From contig JAJRYT010000151.1 of NCBI GenBank assembly GCA_024275635.1, forward strand, positions 186,001-250,000: a stretch of 64,000 bases of DNA, written 5' to 3'. Under the pieces are notes generated by a model, which saw only the letters and a program-made list of their open reading frames with translations, did not search any database and was not told where the DNA came from. The translations under genes were made by a program, and so were the position numbers. Source of the stretch: Chloroflexota bacterium. GTDB lineage: Bacteria > Chloroflexota > Anaerolineae > Promineifilales > Promineifilaceae. Position 1 is the first letter of the stretch. Each line of letters opens with the position of its first letter. This document shows positions 1 to 7,826 of the stretch, piece after piece.

Positions 1-28
1 TTATTAATGCAACTCTTTGCTACGAATA

Positions 29-739
29 TCATCGCCTGTTTAACCGGGCCAAAAGCAAATGGACAAGTTCATCAGGCGGCAGCCGCCGAGGCTCAAGACT
101 AAATGTAAAAGCATCTCCTGAGAGGTGAAACCTTTCAAAAAGCTGTTTTGGGTTAGGATACCAGCGAAACACAACAAAATCATCTTTTTTACGGACACCT
201 TGCAAACCTGTTCGTGTGTTATCTGTCCATTGCCACTGCAAATCTTCGGCACTGTATTCGGTGATATTTTCTTCAAAGTAGCTGTATTTTGTGCGATCGA
301 GGGATTTTAGCAAAATGCAGATGCGCTTTTGAGTAACGCCTTGTTCGTCTGCATCTCCTTGTACTTTTTTGTACCAATGCTTGAGTAATGCTTTACCTAA
401 AATCTGCGGTGACGAATCAATAGTTAATGGTTCAAATCCTAAATCGGCGCTTTTTTTAAAAATATCAGCGCGTTGGATCACAATTTCAAAGGCGGTAGGC
501 AAGTTCAGTGATTTTTGAATGGCTTTTGCTGACCACCCAATACCTGACGACTGATCTACTACATCATATAGTAATTTTTTCCGAGTATTCTGTAAGGGGT
601 CTACAATGGGTATATCTCTGACATAGGAGAACATCGCTTCCCAAATGAAGTCTGTTATGTCATGAATAAAGGGAATAGCATAGGCGGCTTGTATGCTCTC
701 AATGAGGCGTCGTTTTTCGATGTTGGTTAGTCTATACAC
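29..739 (-). CDS. Uncharacterised 236-aa protein paired with a C-like regulator (possible restriction endonuclease)
   Basis: I do not recognise the family. The protein is soluble, with no signal peptide or membrane segment, and the gene is AT-richer than the rest of the window. Its start overlaps the end of the upstream XRE regulator by 8 bases, so the two are translationally coupled. The regulator resembles the C (controller) proteins of type II restriction-modification systems, where a C gene overlapping a nuclease gene is the classic layout; this is why a nuclease is suspected. Residues 59-72 (two Asp, then GIGWSAK) could be a degenerate PD-(D/E)XK core, but that is weak. No methyltransferase is visible; it would have to lie beyond the left edge. 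It could equally be the effector of a toxin or phage-defence pair. Confidence 0.75.
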   Translation of the reverse strand: MYRLTNIEKRRLIESIQAAYAIPFIHDITDFIWEAMFSYVRDIPIVDPLQNTRKKLLYDVVDQSSGIGWSAKAIQKSLNLPTAFEIVIQRADIFKKSADLGFEPLTIDSSPQILGKALLKHWYKKVQGDADEQGVTQKRICILLKSLDRTKYSYFEENITEYSAEDLQWQWTDNTRTGLQGVRKKDDFVVFRWYPNPKQLFERFHLSGDAFTFSLEPRRLPPDELVHLLLARLNRR

Positions 740-980
740 TTGATGATGTCTCCTTGTTCATTTCGGCTTCGACTAAATACATAAACTCGCAGAGACTGAT
801 ATCAAGCGCTTGTGCAATTTTTTGAATGGTATTGAGGGATGGACTCTTAAGACCCCGTTCAAGTTGGCTCACATAGGTTCTGTGAATCCCAACTTCGAAA
901 GCAAATGTTTCCTGGCTCAATCCTTTGTTAAGCCGCAATTCTTGTAATATTTTTGCAAACGCTTTGTTTATCATTGCCAT
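732..980 (-). CDS. XRE-family HTH regulator, C-protein-like
   Basis: Small DNA-binding regulator of about 80 residues made almost entirely of one Cro/C1-type helix-turn-helix. The pattern LRLNKGLSQE, then HRTYVSQLERG, then SLNTIQKIAQALD closely matches restriction-modification controller (C) proteins, notably the HRTY recognition-helix segment. The reading frame stays open upstream to a GTG at 1016, but the ATGs at 980 or 974 fit the usual C-protein N-terminus. Neither has a Shine-Dalgarno sequence, consistent with the leaderless transcripts common for C genes. The frame runs into the downstream 236-aa gene. Autoregulation through the inverted repeat just upstream is likely. Simple phage-type repressors share this fold, so the restriction assignment is an inference. 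Confidence 0.8.
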   Translation of the reverse strand: MAMINKAFAKILQELRLNKGLSQETFAFEVGIHRTYVSQLERGLKSPSLNTIQKIAQALDISLCEFMYLVEAEMNKETSSSV

Positions 981-990
981 TAAGTGTAAC

Positions 991-1030
991 GACTTGAATA
1001 CTGTTGCTCTACACACTAAAGTATTCAGTC
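991..1030. promoter_or_regulatory. Candidate operator: interrupted inverted repeat upstream of the XRE gene
   Basis: GACTTGAATAC at 991-1001 faces GTATTCAGTC at 1021-1030 across about 19 bases. The outer GACT/AGTC ends resemble half-sites of C-protein boxes, although spacing is wider than in the well-known boxes. It sits directly upstream of the regulator start at 980 and about 40 bases before the divergent serine hydrolase, so it could control both. Prediction only. Confidence 0.4.
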
Positions 1031-1069
1031 CGATCTAGCAAGAACAAATCACATTAAGGTAACAAAACT

Positions 1070-2560
1070 ATGCTGCCTGAAAACGTACAAAAGGTACTGG
1101 AAACGGCCGATCCCACCATCGAAAAAGTCCTCAAGGAGTATCACTTACCTGGCATTGGCGTGGGCATCGTCTATCGTGGCGAGATGATTTACGCTAAAGG
1201 GTTCGGACAGGCCGACATCGCCCAAAACCGGCCGGTCACGGCGGACACCGTTTTCCGCATCGCCTCTGTTTCCAAGACCTTTGCCGCCGTCGGGCTGATG
1301 CAGTTGTGGGAGCAGGGCCGGTTTGATTTGCACGATCCCATCAATGATTATTTGACGAGTTACCAGGTCAAACATCGCCGCCGCCACGCGCCGCCTATCA
1401 CCTTTCACCACCTACTGACGCATACGGCCGGATTAGGCGAATTTACCTGGCTGACTGATTATTTGCGGCCTAAGGCGCATTTTAATGTGGTGCGGTCGGA
1501 TACGCCTGTGCCGCCGTTGCAGAAGTTGTACGGCCGTACCCTCCGCGCCGAATGTTTCCCCGGCGAAAAATGGCGCTACGCTAACAACGGCTTCGCCACC
1601 GTCGGCCAACTCGTCGCCGACATCAGCGGCCAACCCTTCCCCGATTACATCCGCCAACACATCTTTGAACCGTTGGGCATGGACAAATCAGAATTCTGGC
1701 GCAGCGAACGAGTCCGCGACGGGCTGGCCATCGGTTACAAATATCGCGCCAAAAAGAATGATTTCAAGCCGGTGTGGGATTTGGAGCAGGTGACGACGGC
1801 CGCCGGCGCGATGTACGCCACTATCAACGACATGGGCCGCTACATGGCTGCACTCATGGGTCAAAATGGCGCTATCCTCAAACCGGAAACGCTGGATTTG
1901 ATGTTTACGCCGCAGTACCAGTTGGACGAACGGCTGCAAGGGATGGGTTACGGGTTCAAGGTAGACAGGTGGAATGAACACCGCGTTGTGTCCCATGATG
2001 GGCTGTGGTTGGGGTTCATCGCTTCGTTGTTTGTGGCCCCTGAGGCGGAATTGGGCGTCATTGCCCTCACCAATGCGGCCAACTCCATCGCCATCGGGCT
2101 GGCCAGGGGGTTGATGCGGCGCATGTTGGGCGCATCCCGCCCACTGAAAAAACGCCTGGAAACGGAGGATACGCCGGATTTATGGTCTTCGCTGGTTGGC
2201 TATTACGGACCAAAGCGGGGCTTTAACAGTAATTTTCGGCTGTGGACGAGTTATGGCGGCGAGCTGGAGGTGTACGAGAATGAAGACGGCCTGCGGATTC
2301 GCGCTATCCGGGGCAGTTGGCAGGAAGGGAAATCGCTCAGGCGGGCGGAGGAAGTGGATCCACTGTCGTTTGCCGTCGGCAGTCAGGCGGTCATTTTTAA
2401 GCGGGATGCGGCGGCAGGGGAACCGGATCGGCTGCTGGTGGGATTGCATGCGTTTTATAAACGGCCGTATCGCCGCAGCATTCGTTTTCGCCTGAAAGTT
2501 GGGATCCTATCGGCCGTTATTTTGCTGGCAGCGGTTTTGCTGCTGATCCTGCTGCTTTAA
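1070..2560 (+). CDS. Serine hydrolase, class C beta-lactamase / penicillin-binding-like, C-terminally membrane anchored
   Basis: Beta-lactamase superfamily enzyme of 496 residues. The catalytic set is visible: SVSK (Ser66, Lys69), YAN (Tyr170) and HDG (309-311) in place of KTG. The catalytic domain spans roughly 1-360. A beta-rich domain (about 370-470), like those attached to esterase or D-aminopeptidase members, follows. A single hydrophobic helix at 478-496 ends the protein; with no signal peptide this suggests a tail anchor, with orientation unknown. Members act as esterases, peptidases or beta-lactamases, so substrate cannot be deduced. The ATG at 1070 follows an AAGGTAA ribosome-binding sequence. 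It is divergent from the XRE gene and stands alone. Confidence 0.88.
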   Translation: MLPENVQKVLETADPTIEKVLKEYHLPGIGVGIVYRGEMIYAKGFGQADIAQNRPVTADTVFRIASVSKTFAAVGLMQLWEQGRFDLHDPINDYLTSYQVKHRRRHAPPITFHHLLTHTAGLGEFTWLTDYLRPKAHFNVVRSDTPVPPLQKLYGRTLRAECFPGEKWRYANNGFATVGQLVADISGQPFPDYIRQHIFEPLGMDKSEFWRSERVRDGLAIGYKYRAKKNDFKPVWDLEQVTTAAGAMYATINDMGRYMAALMGQNGAILKPETLDLMFTPQYQLDERLQGMGYGFKVDRWNEHRVVSHDGLWLGFIASLFVAPEAELGVIALTNAANSIAIGLARGLMRRMLGASRPLKKRLETEDTPDLWSSLVGYYGPKRGFNSNFRLWTSYGGELEVYENEDGLRIRAIRGSWQEGKSLRRAEEVDPLSFAVGSQAVIFKRDAAAGEPDRLLVGLHAFYKRPYRRSIRFRLKVGILSAVILLAAVLLLILLL

Positions 2561-2599
2561 TTTTGGCTCATGGGTAAAAAGAGGATGTTAAACTGACCG

Positions 2600-2848
2600 T
2601 TAGAATGAGACATGTTCTAATACCCACAACACAGCCAGTTTCGTCGCGCCTAATTCATGAAAACGGCGGTTGCGCAATTCGCTGGATTTCACGGCCGTTA
2701 AATGCCGCGGATTCATGCCAATACGCTCACAAAATGCTTTTTGGGTGATCCCTTTAGCGCGTATCTGCTTTGTCAGGTCGTCGAGGGTCACGCTGTCCAG
2801 GTGTGCTTTCAGAGCATCGAGGTCGGTCACGGCTGGGACGTTTTTCAT
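2600..2848 (-). CDS. Small HTH protein
   Basis: An 82-residue protein with a helix-turn-helix of the Cro/C1 or antitoxin type: the segment ITQKAFCERIGMNPRHL reads as helix, turn, recognition helix. The N-terminal part (DLDALKAHLDSVTLDDLTKQ) is acidic and helical. No toxin partner or operon neighbour is present: the serine hydrolase converges from one side and a tRNA lies on the other. It may be a solitary transcriptional regulator or the remnant of a toxin-antitoxin pair. No clear ribosome-binding site is seen, so the start is tentative. Confidence 0.6.
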   Translation of the reverse strand: MKNVPAVTDLDALKAHLDSVTLDDLTKQIRAKGITQKAFCERIGMNPRHLTAVKSSELRNRRFHELGATKLAVLWVLEHVSF

Positions 2849-3008
2849 TGAGTTTATCGTACTGATGTTTTGGATGGTTGGCGAGTGATGATGAAGATTG
2901 GGAAGATATCCCTGACTGTCGGAAATTCGTTAGAACCGTCTATGAAAGGTGATAGGCTTTGGATAATAAAAAAGCAATCGAAGTTATTCGATTGCTTTGT
3001 GGTTTTAA

Positions 3009-3082
<74 letters not shown>

Positions 3083-3149
3083 AAAAGCGAGAGAAATTAT
3101 AGCATTGTGATGAATTGGCAGCAAACAGAATGAAAATAGCCGGCGCTCA

Positions 3150-3179
3150 TTGCCTTCCCTTTTTGATTTACGGTACAAT
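3150..3179 (+). promoter_or_regulatory. Predicted sigma70-type promoter for the uracil-DNA glycosylase operon
   Basis: TTGCCT at 3150-3155 and TACAAT at 3174-3179 are separated by 18 bases, and lie 28 bases before the glycosylase start, whose ribosome-binding sequence is AAGGAGATG. Match by eye only. Confidence 0.4.
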
Positions 3180-3206
3180 CAACGCCACCCGTAAGGAGAT
3201 GAGAAC

Positions 3207-3833
3207 ATGCAATTCGGCTTATTTGAAGATAAACCCCACTATTACGCTTCCTTAGATGAACTCATTGATGTCATGATGAACATGACTGATGATCTGTTGT
3301 ATCCGGCGGGAACCAACATGGTTATCTGCCGCGGCAACCCGGAAGCGAAGCTGATGATCATCGGCGAGGCGCCTGGCCCGCGTGAAAATGAGTTGGGTAA
3401 GCCGTTTGTCGGCCGTTCGGGAAAGTTGCTGGACCAAATTTTGGGCGCAGTGAATCTCGATCCGGACGAAGACGTCTTTATCAGCAATTCCGTTTTCCGT
3501 ATGCCGCCGGGGGAAGGGGGTAAGACGTTTCGCAAACCAACCAACGACGAAATTGAGTATTACAAGCCGTACCTGCTGGAGATCATCCGCCTGGTGGACC
3601 CGGCAGTTATGCTGCTGACAGGGAACGTGGCGACGCAATCGCTTTTGGGCCAGACGGGGATTACGAAGCTGCGCGGCCAATGGTTTGATTGGAACGGCCG
3701 TCACGTCATGCCCATCTTCCACCCTGCCTACCTCTTGAGAAATCCCAGCCGCCAACCCGGCAGCCCAAAATCGCTTACCTGGAAAGACATTCAGGAAGTG
3801 CGCCGCAAATTCGATGAACTGGCGGGAGGATAA
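3207..3833 (+). CDS. Uracil-DNA glycosylase, family 4-like, lacking the iron-sulfur cysteines
   Basis: A 208-residue protein with the family 4 uracil-DNA glycosylase motifs: GEAPGPREN at 53-61 (water-activating region), GKPFVGRSGKLL at 64-75, SNS around Asn94, and HPAYLLRNP at 172-180. Such enzymes excise uracil from deaminated DNA. Classical family 4 members bind a 4Fe-4S cluster through four Cys. Here only Cys41 exists: the N-terminal CxxC pair is absent, the usual Cys before RPP is Phe97 (VFRMPP), and the later ligand position is Tyr (EYYKPYL). The protein would therefore be cluster-free. It heads a three-gene run with a membrane protein and a methyltransferase. The start is set by AAGGAG eight bases upstream. 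Confidence 0.88.
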   Translation: MQFGLFEDKPHYYASLDELIDVMMNMTDDLLYPAGTNMVICRGNPEAKLMIIGEAPGPRENELGKPFVGRSGKLLDQILGAVNLDPDEDVFISNSVFRMPPGEGGKTFRKPTNDEIEYYKPYLLEIIRLVDPAVMLLTGNVATQSLLGQTGITKLRGQWFDWNGRHVMPIFHPAYLLRNPSRQPGSPKSLTWKDIQEVRRKFDELAGG

Positions 3834-3840
3834 CAACGCG

Positions 3841-4362
3841 ATGGAACAGACATCGGCCCCAGGTTCACGTACATTCTTGGTGAAACTCACCCTATTAGCC
3901 TGGTTCTCGATGGTCGGGTTTGATCTCTTTCTACACGCCGGCATTCTGGCGCCGCTGTATACCCAACCTGGCCCTTTCCTCCTGTCGCCTGAGCGTTCTT
4001 TCGCTTTAATTCCGGTTGGGTACGTCTCTTTCCTTTTGCTGGCAGTTTTGCTTGTCTGGCTGATGCATAAATTGGAACTGAAAGGATGGCGGCCAGGGGC
4101 GATCTTTGGCGCACAGTTAGGCGGTTTGGCCTGGGGGGCGCTTGTTCTGGGTCTTTACTCCATTTCTACAGCGCCACCCACTTTGTTGTTTGGCTGGTTT
4201 GTTGGGCAGACGGTTGAATTGAGCCTGGCCGGCGCTGTGACCGGTATCGGTTTGGAACGCGCCAGTTTGAAGCGCCTTTTCTTTCAAGTACTAGGGCTGG
4301 TCGTCCTCTTGTTTGCGTTGTCGGTCGTCCTGCAAAATATCGGTGTGGCGGCAAACGTATGA
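3841..4362 (+). CDS. Four- or five-helix membrane protein, unknown
   Basis: A 173-residue integral membrane protein with hydrophobic segments near residues 12-30, 43-66, 82-103, 112-130 and 145-168. The family is not recognised; polytopic proteins of this size are often uncharacterised. An in-frame ATG exists at 3814, inside the glycosylase gene, but the ATG at 3841 is preceded by GGGAGGA at 3823-3829 with good spacing and is preferred. Its stop overlaps the next start in an ATGA arrangement, so it is probably co-translated with the methyltransferase. Confidence 0.75.
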   Translation: MEQTSAPGSRTFLVKLTLLAWFSMVGFDLFLHAGILAPLYTQPGPFLLSPERSFALIPVGYVSFLLLAVLLVWLMHKLELKGWRPGAIFGAQLGGLAWGALVLGLYSISTAPPTLLFGWFVGQTVELSLAGAVTGIGLERASLKRLFFQVLGLVVLLFALSVVLQNIGVAANV

Positions 4363-5087
4363 TGTATTCTGACAAAGCGGCGTTACGCGGCGAACCGGGT
4401 GACGTTTGGCGTTCGGGGCAGGAGCGGCGGCTGGCGATGATCCGGCAGTGGATGGATTTAGACGGCGCGGTTATTCTGGACAACGGCTGTGGTCTTGGCC
4501 AATATCTGGAACATTTCGCCCCGTTTAGCGACCAACGTTTTGGCCTGGAAATTGAGCCTGATCGGGCCGTCAAAGCTGTCCCAACAGCCGCTGGCATCGC
4601 CCAAGGAGTGGGCGAGCATCTCCCCTTTGCCGATAACAGCTTTGATTTTGTCTTTAGTAATGAAGTGATTGAGCATGTGCAGGATGACCAGGTTTATGCG
4701 GCGGAGATGGCGCGCGTGGTGAAGCCGAACGGCCGTATCCTCATCTTTTGTCCCAACCGCTGGTATCCGGTGGAGCAGCACGGCATTTTCTGGCGCGGCC
4801 GGTACAAATTCGGCAATATCCCCCTGGTCAACTATTTGCCCAATCCGCTGCGTAACCGGCTGGCGCCCCATGTGCGGGCTTACACGAAGCGGGGTGTAAT
4901 AGGGTTGTTTCGTGATTTACCGGTTGATGTGGTCCATCACGGCCGTATCTTTGGCGGCTATGACAATATCGAGAACCGGTATCCTCGATTGGGTCGCTTC
5001 ATCAAAAACGCACTTTACCTGGCTGAAAAAACCCCATTTGCCGTCCTCGGTATCTCCCATCTGTTAGTGATGAAGAAACGGCCGTGA
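4359..5087 (+). CDS. SAM-dependent methyltransferase, class I
   Basis: A 242-residue Rossmann-fold methyltransferase of the Methyltransf_11 type. Motif I is ILDNGCGLGQYL, the acidic end of beta2 is GLEIEPD, motif II/III lies in FDFVFSNEVIEHV, and motif IV is the region LIFCPNRWYPVEQHG. The C-terminal 90 residues form a lid without recognisable specificity. The NRWYPVEQH pattern is seen in methyltransferases acting on lipids, glycans or small molecules, so substrate is open. It overlaps the membrane protein gene by four bases and is the last gene of the run begun by the glycosylase. Confidence 0.88.
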   Translation: MMYSDKAALRGEPGDVWRSGQERRLAMIRQWMDLDGAVILDNGCGLGQYLEHFAPFSDQRFGLEIEPDRAVKAVPTAAGIAQGVGEHLPFADNSFDFVFSNEVIEHVQDDQVYAAEMARVVKPNGRILIFCPNRWYPVEQHGIFWRGRYKFGNIPLVNYLPNPLRNRLAPHVRAYTKRGVIGLFRDLPVDVVHHGRIFGGYDNIENRYPRLGRFIKNALYLAEKTPFAVLGISHLLVMKKRP

Positions 5088-5257
5088 TCCACGGCTCACG
5101 AGCAAGATTTCCCTCACCAATTTAGACGCCTGTTCAATAACAGCCACTCTTACCAACCGCCTATTGACAGACAACTCTGATTTTTATAGATTATGTCCGT
5201 CAATAATTAGAGGAATCTTGTGTTCTCGTGGTTAGCCGTTACAAAAGGGTGATGAAT

Positions 5258-6445
5258 ATGCCAATGAAACAGCGCTGGTTTACCCTGTTAGCAATCAGTC
5301 TGGTGGGCGTCGTTATGGTTATAGGGATTTTGGGCGTTCTGCCCGACGCCCGCGCCTGGGATGAAGAAGACATCCAATACTTCGACCCGTTGGACACAAC
5401 CCCCATCACAACTCGCGTCACCATCAGTCCCTCTGTAAGTACCATCCATTTTGACATGGTAGGCGCGTTGGCGATTGCTGCCGGTTTTTCCATAACGGAT
5501 GCGGCCGTCATTCAAGCATATTCACAAGCCACTGACGCCGGTAATTTACCGGCGTCAAATCCTGTCTACACTTTCGACGCCGACCCGGCCAACTATCCCG
5601 TCCCCCCAGCCATCGCCGAGGTGACGGCCACGCCCTACTGTCCCTCGCCGGGCACAACGGCCGATTTTGTGACCATGGGCAATTACGACGTGGCCAAAGA
5701 CCAGATGGAATGTCCGGGTTGTTTCACCTCCCGCTTTGGGCCGTATGGCGTCATGTTTCACTTTCCCCACGCCAGCAGCGCCGAGTTGTACGCCACCCGC
5801 GATTGGGCATACGGCCGGACGCCGGCGCTGACGGGCACAGTGATATACGCCTACAGCAGCACCGCCCAATCCTTTTACCAGGCAGCGGTCAACATCTACA
5901 ATTCATCCGACTGCTTTGTCAGCCGCACGGCGACGATTGACACCGGCAGCATCCAGCCAGGCAGTCTGCAAGCGTTGGGGATTTATCTGCACAGCCTGGG
6001 CGACAACCACTCTCATGGCGACTGTATCGCCGCCGCCGACGCGGACAACAAACTGTTTGCCGCCCACGTACACCCGGAAGGGCCAACAGATCCGCTGACT
6101 CCTTGCCGTTGGCTCGCCCACGAGTTTGAGTTTGGCTCGTCCAACAACGATACTGACCGCACATTTAATGGGATTGTAGCTGTTTATGATGCGCTGTTGA
6201 CGTATGCCGCCGAAACCGGCCGTAACATTTACCGCTCCATCCCTCTTACCGCCGAAGGCAACCACATTTACGACGCCATCTACAGCTTTGTCCATACCAC
6301 CGGCGCCGCATCGGCCTCGGACGGGCCGATGAACCGGCGCATTTTAGCCGACGATTTGCGCACCTGGGCCTTGCAGACCCGCACCCAAAACCCTGCCTAC
6401 TGGCCGCAGGTGTTCCTGCCTGCGATCGCTTCAGATACAGGGTAA
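5258..6445 (+). CDS. Secreted His-rich protein, possible zinc-dependent hydrolase
   Basis: A protein of about 395 residues with an N-terminal signal peptide (positive MKQR, then hydrophobic LLAISLVGVVMVIGILGVL, probable cleavage after DARA). The mature part contains the cluster HSLGDNHSHGDC followed by HVHPEG and HEFEFG, which recalls the metal-binding His/Asp of the phospholipase C / P1-nuclease fold, where a helix carries HxxGD. That resemblance is from motif reading only. Several Cys (C-P-G-C and others) could form disulfides. ATGs at 5252, 5258 and 5264 compete; 5258 has the best distance from AAAGGG. It stands alone. It could instead be a non-catalytic surface protein. Confidence 0.75.
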   Translation: MPMKQRWFTLLAISLVGVVMVIGILGVLPDARAWDEEDIQYFDPLDTTPITTRVTISPSVSTIHFDMVGALAIAAGFSITDAAVIQAYSQATDAGNLPASNPVYTFDADPANYPVPPAIAEVTATPYCPSPGTTADFVTMGNYDVAKDQMECPGCFTSRFGPYGVMFHFPHASSAELYATRDWAYGRTPALTGTVIYAYSSTAQSFYQAAVNIYNSSDCFVSRTATIDTGSIQPGSLQALGIYLHSLGDNHSHGDCIAAADADNKLFAAHVHPEGPTDPLTPCRWLAHEFEFGSSNNDTDRTFNGIVAVYDALLTYAAETGRNIYRSIPLTAEGNHIYDAIYSFVHTTGAASASDGPMNRRILADDLRTWALQTRTQNPAYWPQVFLPAIASDTG

Positions 6446-6609
6446 AGAAACGCCAGGCCAAGCGTGACCAAAGAACTTTCACGCTTCACACTTCACATTC
6501 GTCTGATTGGCCTTATAACAAACAAGAATTAACCAATATCATCAAGGCCAATTTGCTTGTAAATCCTCTGCCCCCAGATTACAATCTGATCTTAGTAGAT
6601 CCAAAATCT

Positions 6610-6693
6610 GCCACGAATTGCACCAATTTCACGAATTAAGAACTTATTTTTCGTGTCATTCGTGCCGAAAATTTTAATTTGACGTTTCACATA
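6610..6693 (-). repeat. 83-bp CACGAAT hairpin repeat, copy 1
   Basis: Read on the minus strand it begins CAAATTAAAATTTTCG and continues with CACGAATGACACGAA, a short spacer, then AATTCGTGAAATT. A second copy in the opposite orientation lies at 29168-29253. The two halves are inverted copies of CACGAAT-type units about 9 bases long. Confidence 0.75.
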
Positions 6694-6698
6694 ACCAG

Positions 6699-6760
6699 GG
6701 GAACCTCCGAGAGGCTTGTCGCAACATCCGGTGTGAATATCGAAACCTCCCGGAGGATCA
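6699..6760. repeat. Paired AACCTCC/GGAGG palindromes
   Basis: GAACCTCCGAGAGGC and AAACCTCCCGGAGGA lie about 40 bases apart. The same pairing recurs at 27905-27963 and, more diverged, at 31061-31115. It looks like a small mobile or regulatory hairpin family. Confidence 0.55.
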
Positions 6761-6816
6761 TCCCGAAATATTGAGAAGATACTCGAAAATCTTAATTTGT
6801 TGAAGGAGAGTGGATC

Positions 6817-7734
6817 ATGAGTGACAACGGTAACATTCAGGGAAACGGCCGTGCCCAAACCGGTAGCTTCCGCGTCAAAGTAGGTCTGGCCCAAATGCTC
6901 AAAGGCGGCGTCATCATGGACGTGGTGAATGCCGAACAAGCCGTCATCGCTGAAGAAGCGGGCGCGGTGGCCGTCATGGCGCTAGAACGGGTTCCGGCCG
7001 ACATTCGCGCCGATGGCGGCGTGGCCCGCATGTCCGATCCGGGCATGATTAAGGAAATTATTGCCTCAGTTTCTATCCCGGTGATGGCCAAAGCCCGCAT
7101 CGGTCACTTTGTGGAAGCACAAATTTTGGAAGCGCTGGGCGTAGATTACGTGGACGAGAGCGAAGTATTGACCCCGGCCGACGAAGAACATCATATTCAT
7201 AAACACGATTTTAAAATCCCCTTCGTTTGCGGTTGTCGCAACCTGGGCGAAGCGCTGCGCCGCATTGGCGAGGGCGCGGCCATGATCCGCACCAAAGGGG
7301 AAGCAGGGACAGGCGATGTGGTGGAAGCAGTGCGCCATGCGCGCACCGTTCTGGGTGAAATCCGCCGCTTACAGCTTATGCCCAATGAAGAGTTGATGGC
7401 TTACGCCAAAAATATCGGCGCGCCCTATGCCCTGGTTAAGGAAACGAAGGATCTGGGACGGCTCCCGGTGGTCAACTTTGCCGCCGGCGGTATTGCCACT
7501 CCGGCCGATGCGGCGTTGATGATGCAAATTGGTGTGGACGGCGTTTTTGTCGGCTCCGGCATCTTCAAGAGCGGTAATCCGACCGAGCGGGCGCTGGCGA
7601 TTGTGAAGGCAACGACGCATTACAATAACCCCAAAATCCTGGCCGAAGTTAGTGAAAACTTAGGCGAGCCGATGGTGGGCATTAACGTCAGCAGCCTGCC
7701 GGAAAGCGAGCATCTGGCAACGCGCGGCTGGTAA
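6817..7734 (+). CDS. pdxS: Pyridoxal 5'-phosphate synthase, lyase subunit PdxS
   Basis: A 305-residue TIM-barrel enzyme that condenses ribose 5-phosphate, glyceraldehyde 3-phosphate and PdxT-delivered ammonia into pyridoxal 5'-phosphate. Near-universal family blocks are visible: [14 protein letters not shown] (23-36), the imine-forming lysine in [10 protein letters not shown] (Lys92), [11 protein letters not shown], and the second catalytic lysine in [15 protein letters not shown] (Lys160), then [13 protein letters not shown] and GVFVGSGIF phosphate-binding turns. Length is normal. A strong AAGGAGAG precedes the ATG at 6817. It is followed by pdxT after a 92-base repeat-containing gap; the two products form the dodecameric synthase. 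Confidence 0.98.
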   Translation: MSDNGNIQGNGRAQTGSFRVKVGLAQMLKGGVIMDVVNAEQAVIAEEAGAVAVMALERVPADIRADGGVARMSDPGMIKEIIASVSIPVMAKARIGHFVEAQILEALGVDYVDESEVLTPADEEHHIHKHDFKIPFVCGCRNLGEALRRIGEGAAMIRTKGEAGTGDVVEAVRHARTVLGEIRRLQLMPNEELMAYAKNIGAPYALVKETKDLGRLPVVNFAAGGIATPADAALMMQIGVDGVFVGSGIFKSGNPTERALAIVKATTHYNNPKILAEVSENLGEPMVGINVSSLPESEHLATRGW

Positions 7735-7741
7735 GCTTTGC

Positions 7742-7813
7742 CGGGGTGAAAGGGTGAACAGGTGATGGGGTGAGCGATTGTTCGTCCTTGCTCCCGTTCA
7801 CCCTTTCATTTTA
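7742..7813. repeat. Short tandem repeat with inverted arm, period 8
   Basis: GGGGTGAAAGGGTGAACAGG shows a degenerate eight-base period, and the complementary TTCACCCTTTC follows after about 40 bases. It forms a hairpin between pdxS and pdxT. It belongs to the window's wider class of short-period hairpin repeats. Confidence 0.6.
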
Positions 7814-7826
7814 CACTGGAGCAGGC

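Larger units (their letters stand above)
6446..6816. other. Gene-free 371-bp stretch filled with repeat elements ahead of pdxS
   Basis: No coding sequence is evident. It holds an 83-bp hairpin repeat (6610-6693), a pair of AACCTCC/GGAGG palindromes (about 6700-6760), and a solo 16-base repeat end (6784-6799). The pdxS ribosome-binding sequence GAAGGAGAG follows directly. Confidence 0.7.

Noticed and set aside
3252-3944. Open frame antisense to the uracil-DNA glycosylase gene
   Set aside because: The plus-strand gene has clear motifs and a ribosome-binding site; the antisense frame has neither.
6446-6816. Riboswitch ahead of pdxS
   Set aside because: The stretch consists of recognisable repeat elements, and I see no known aptamer pattern.
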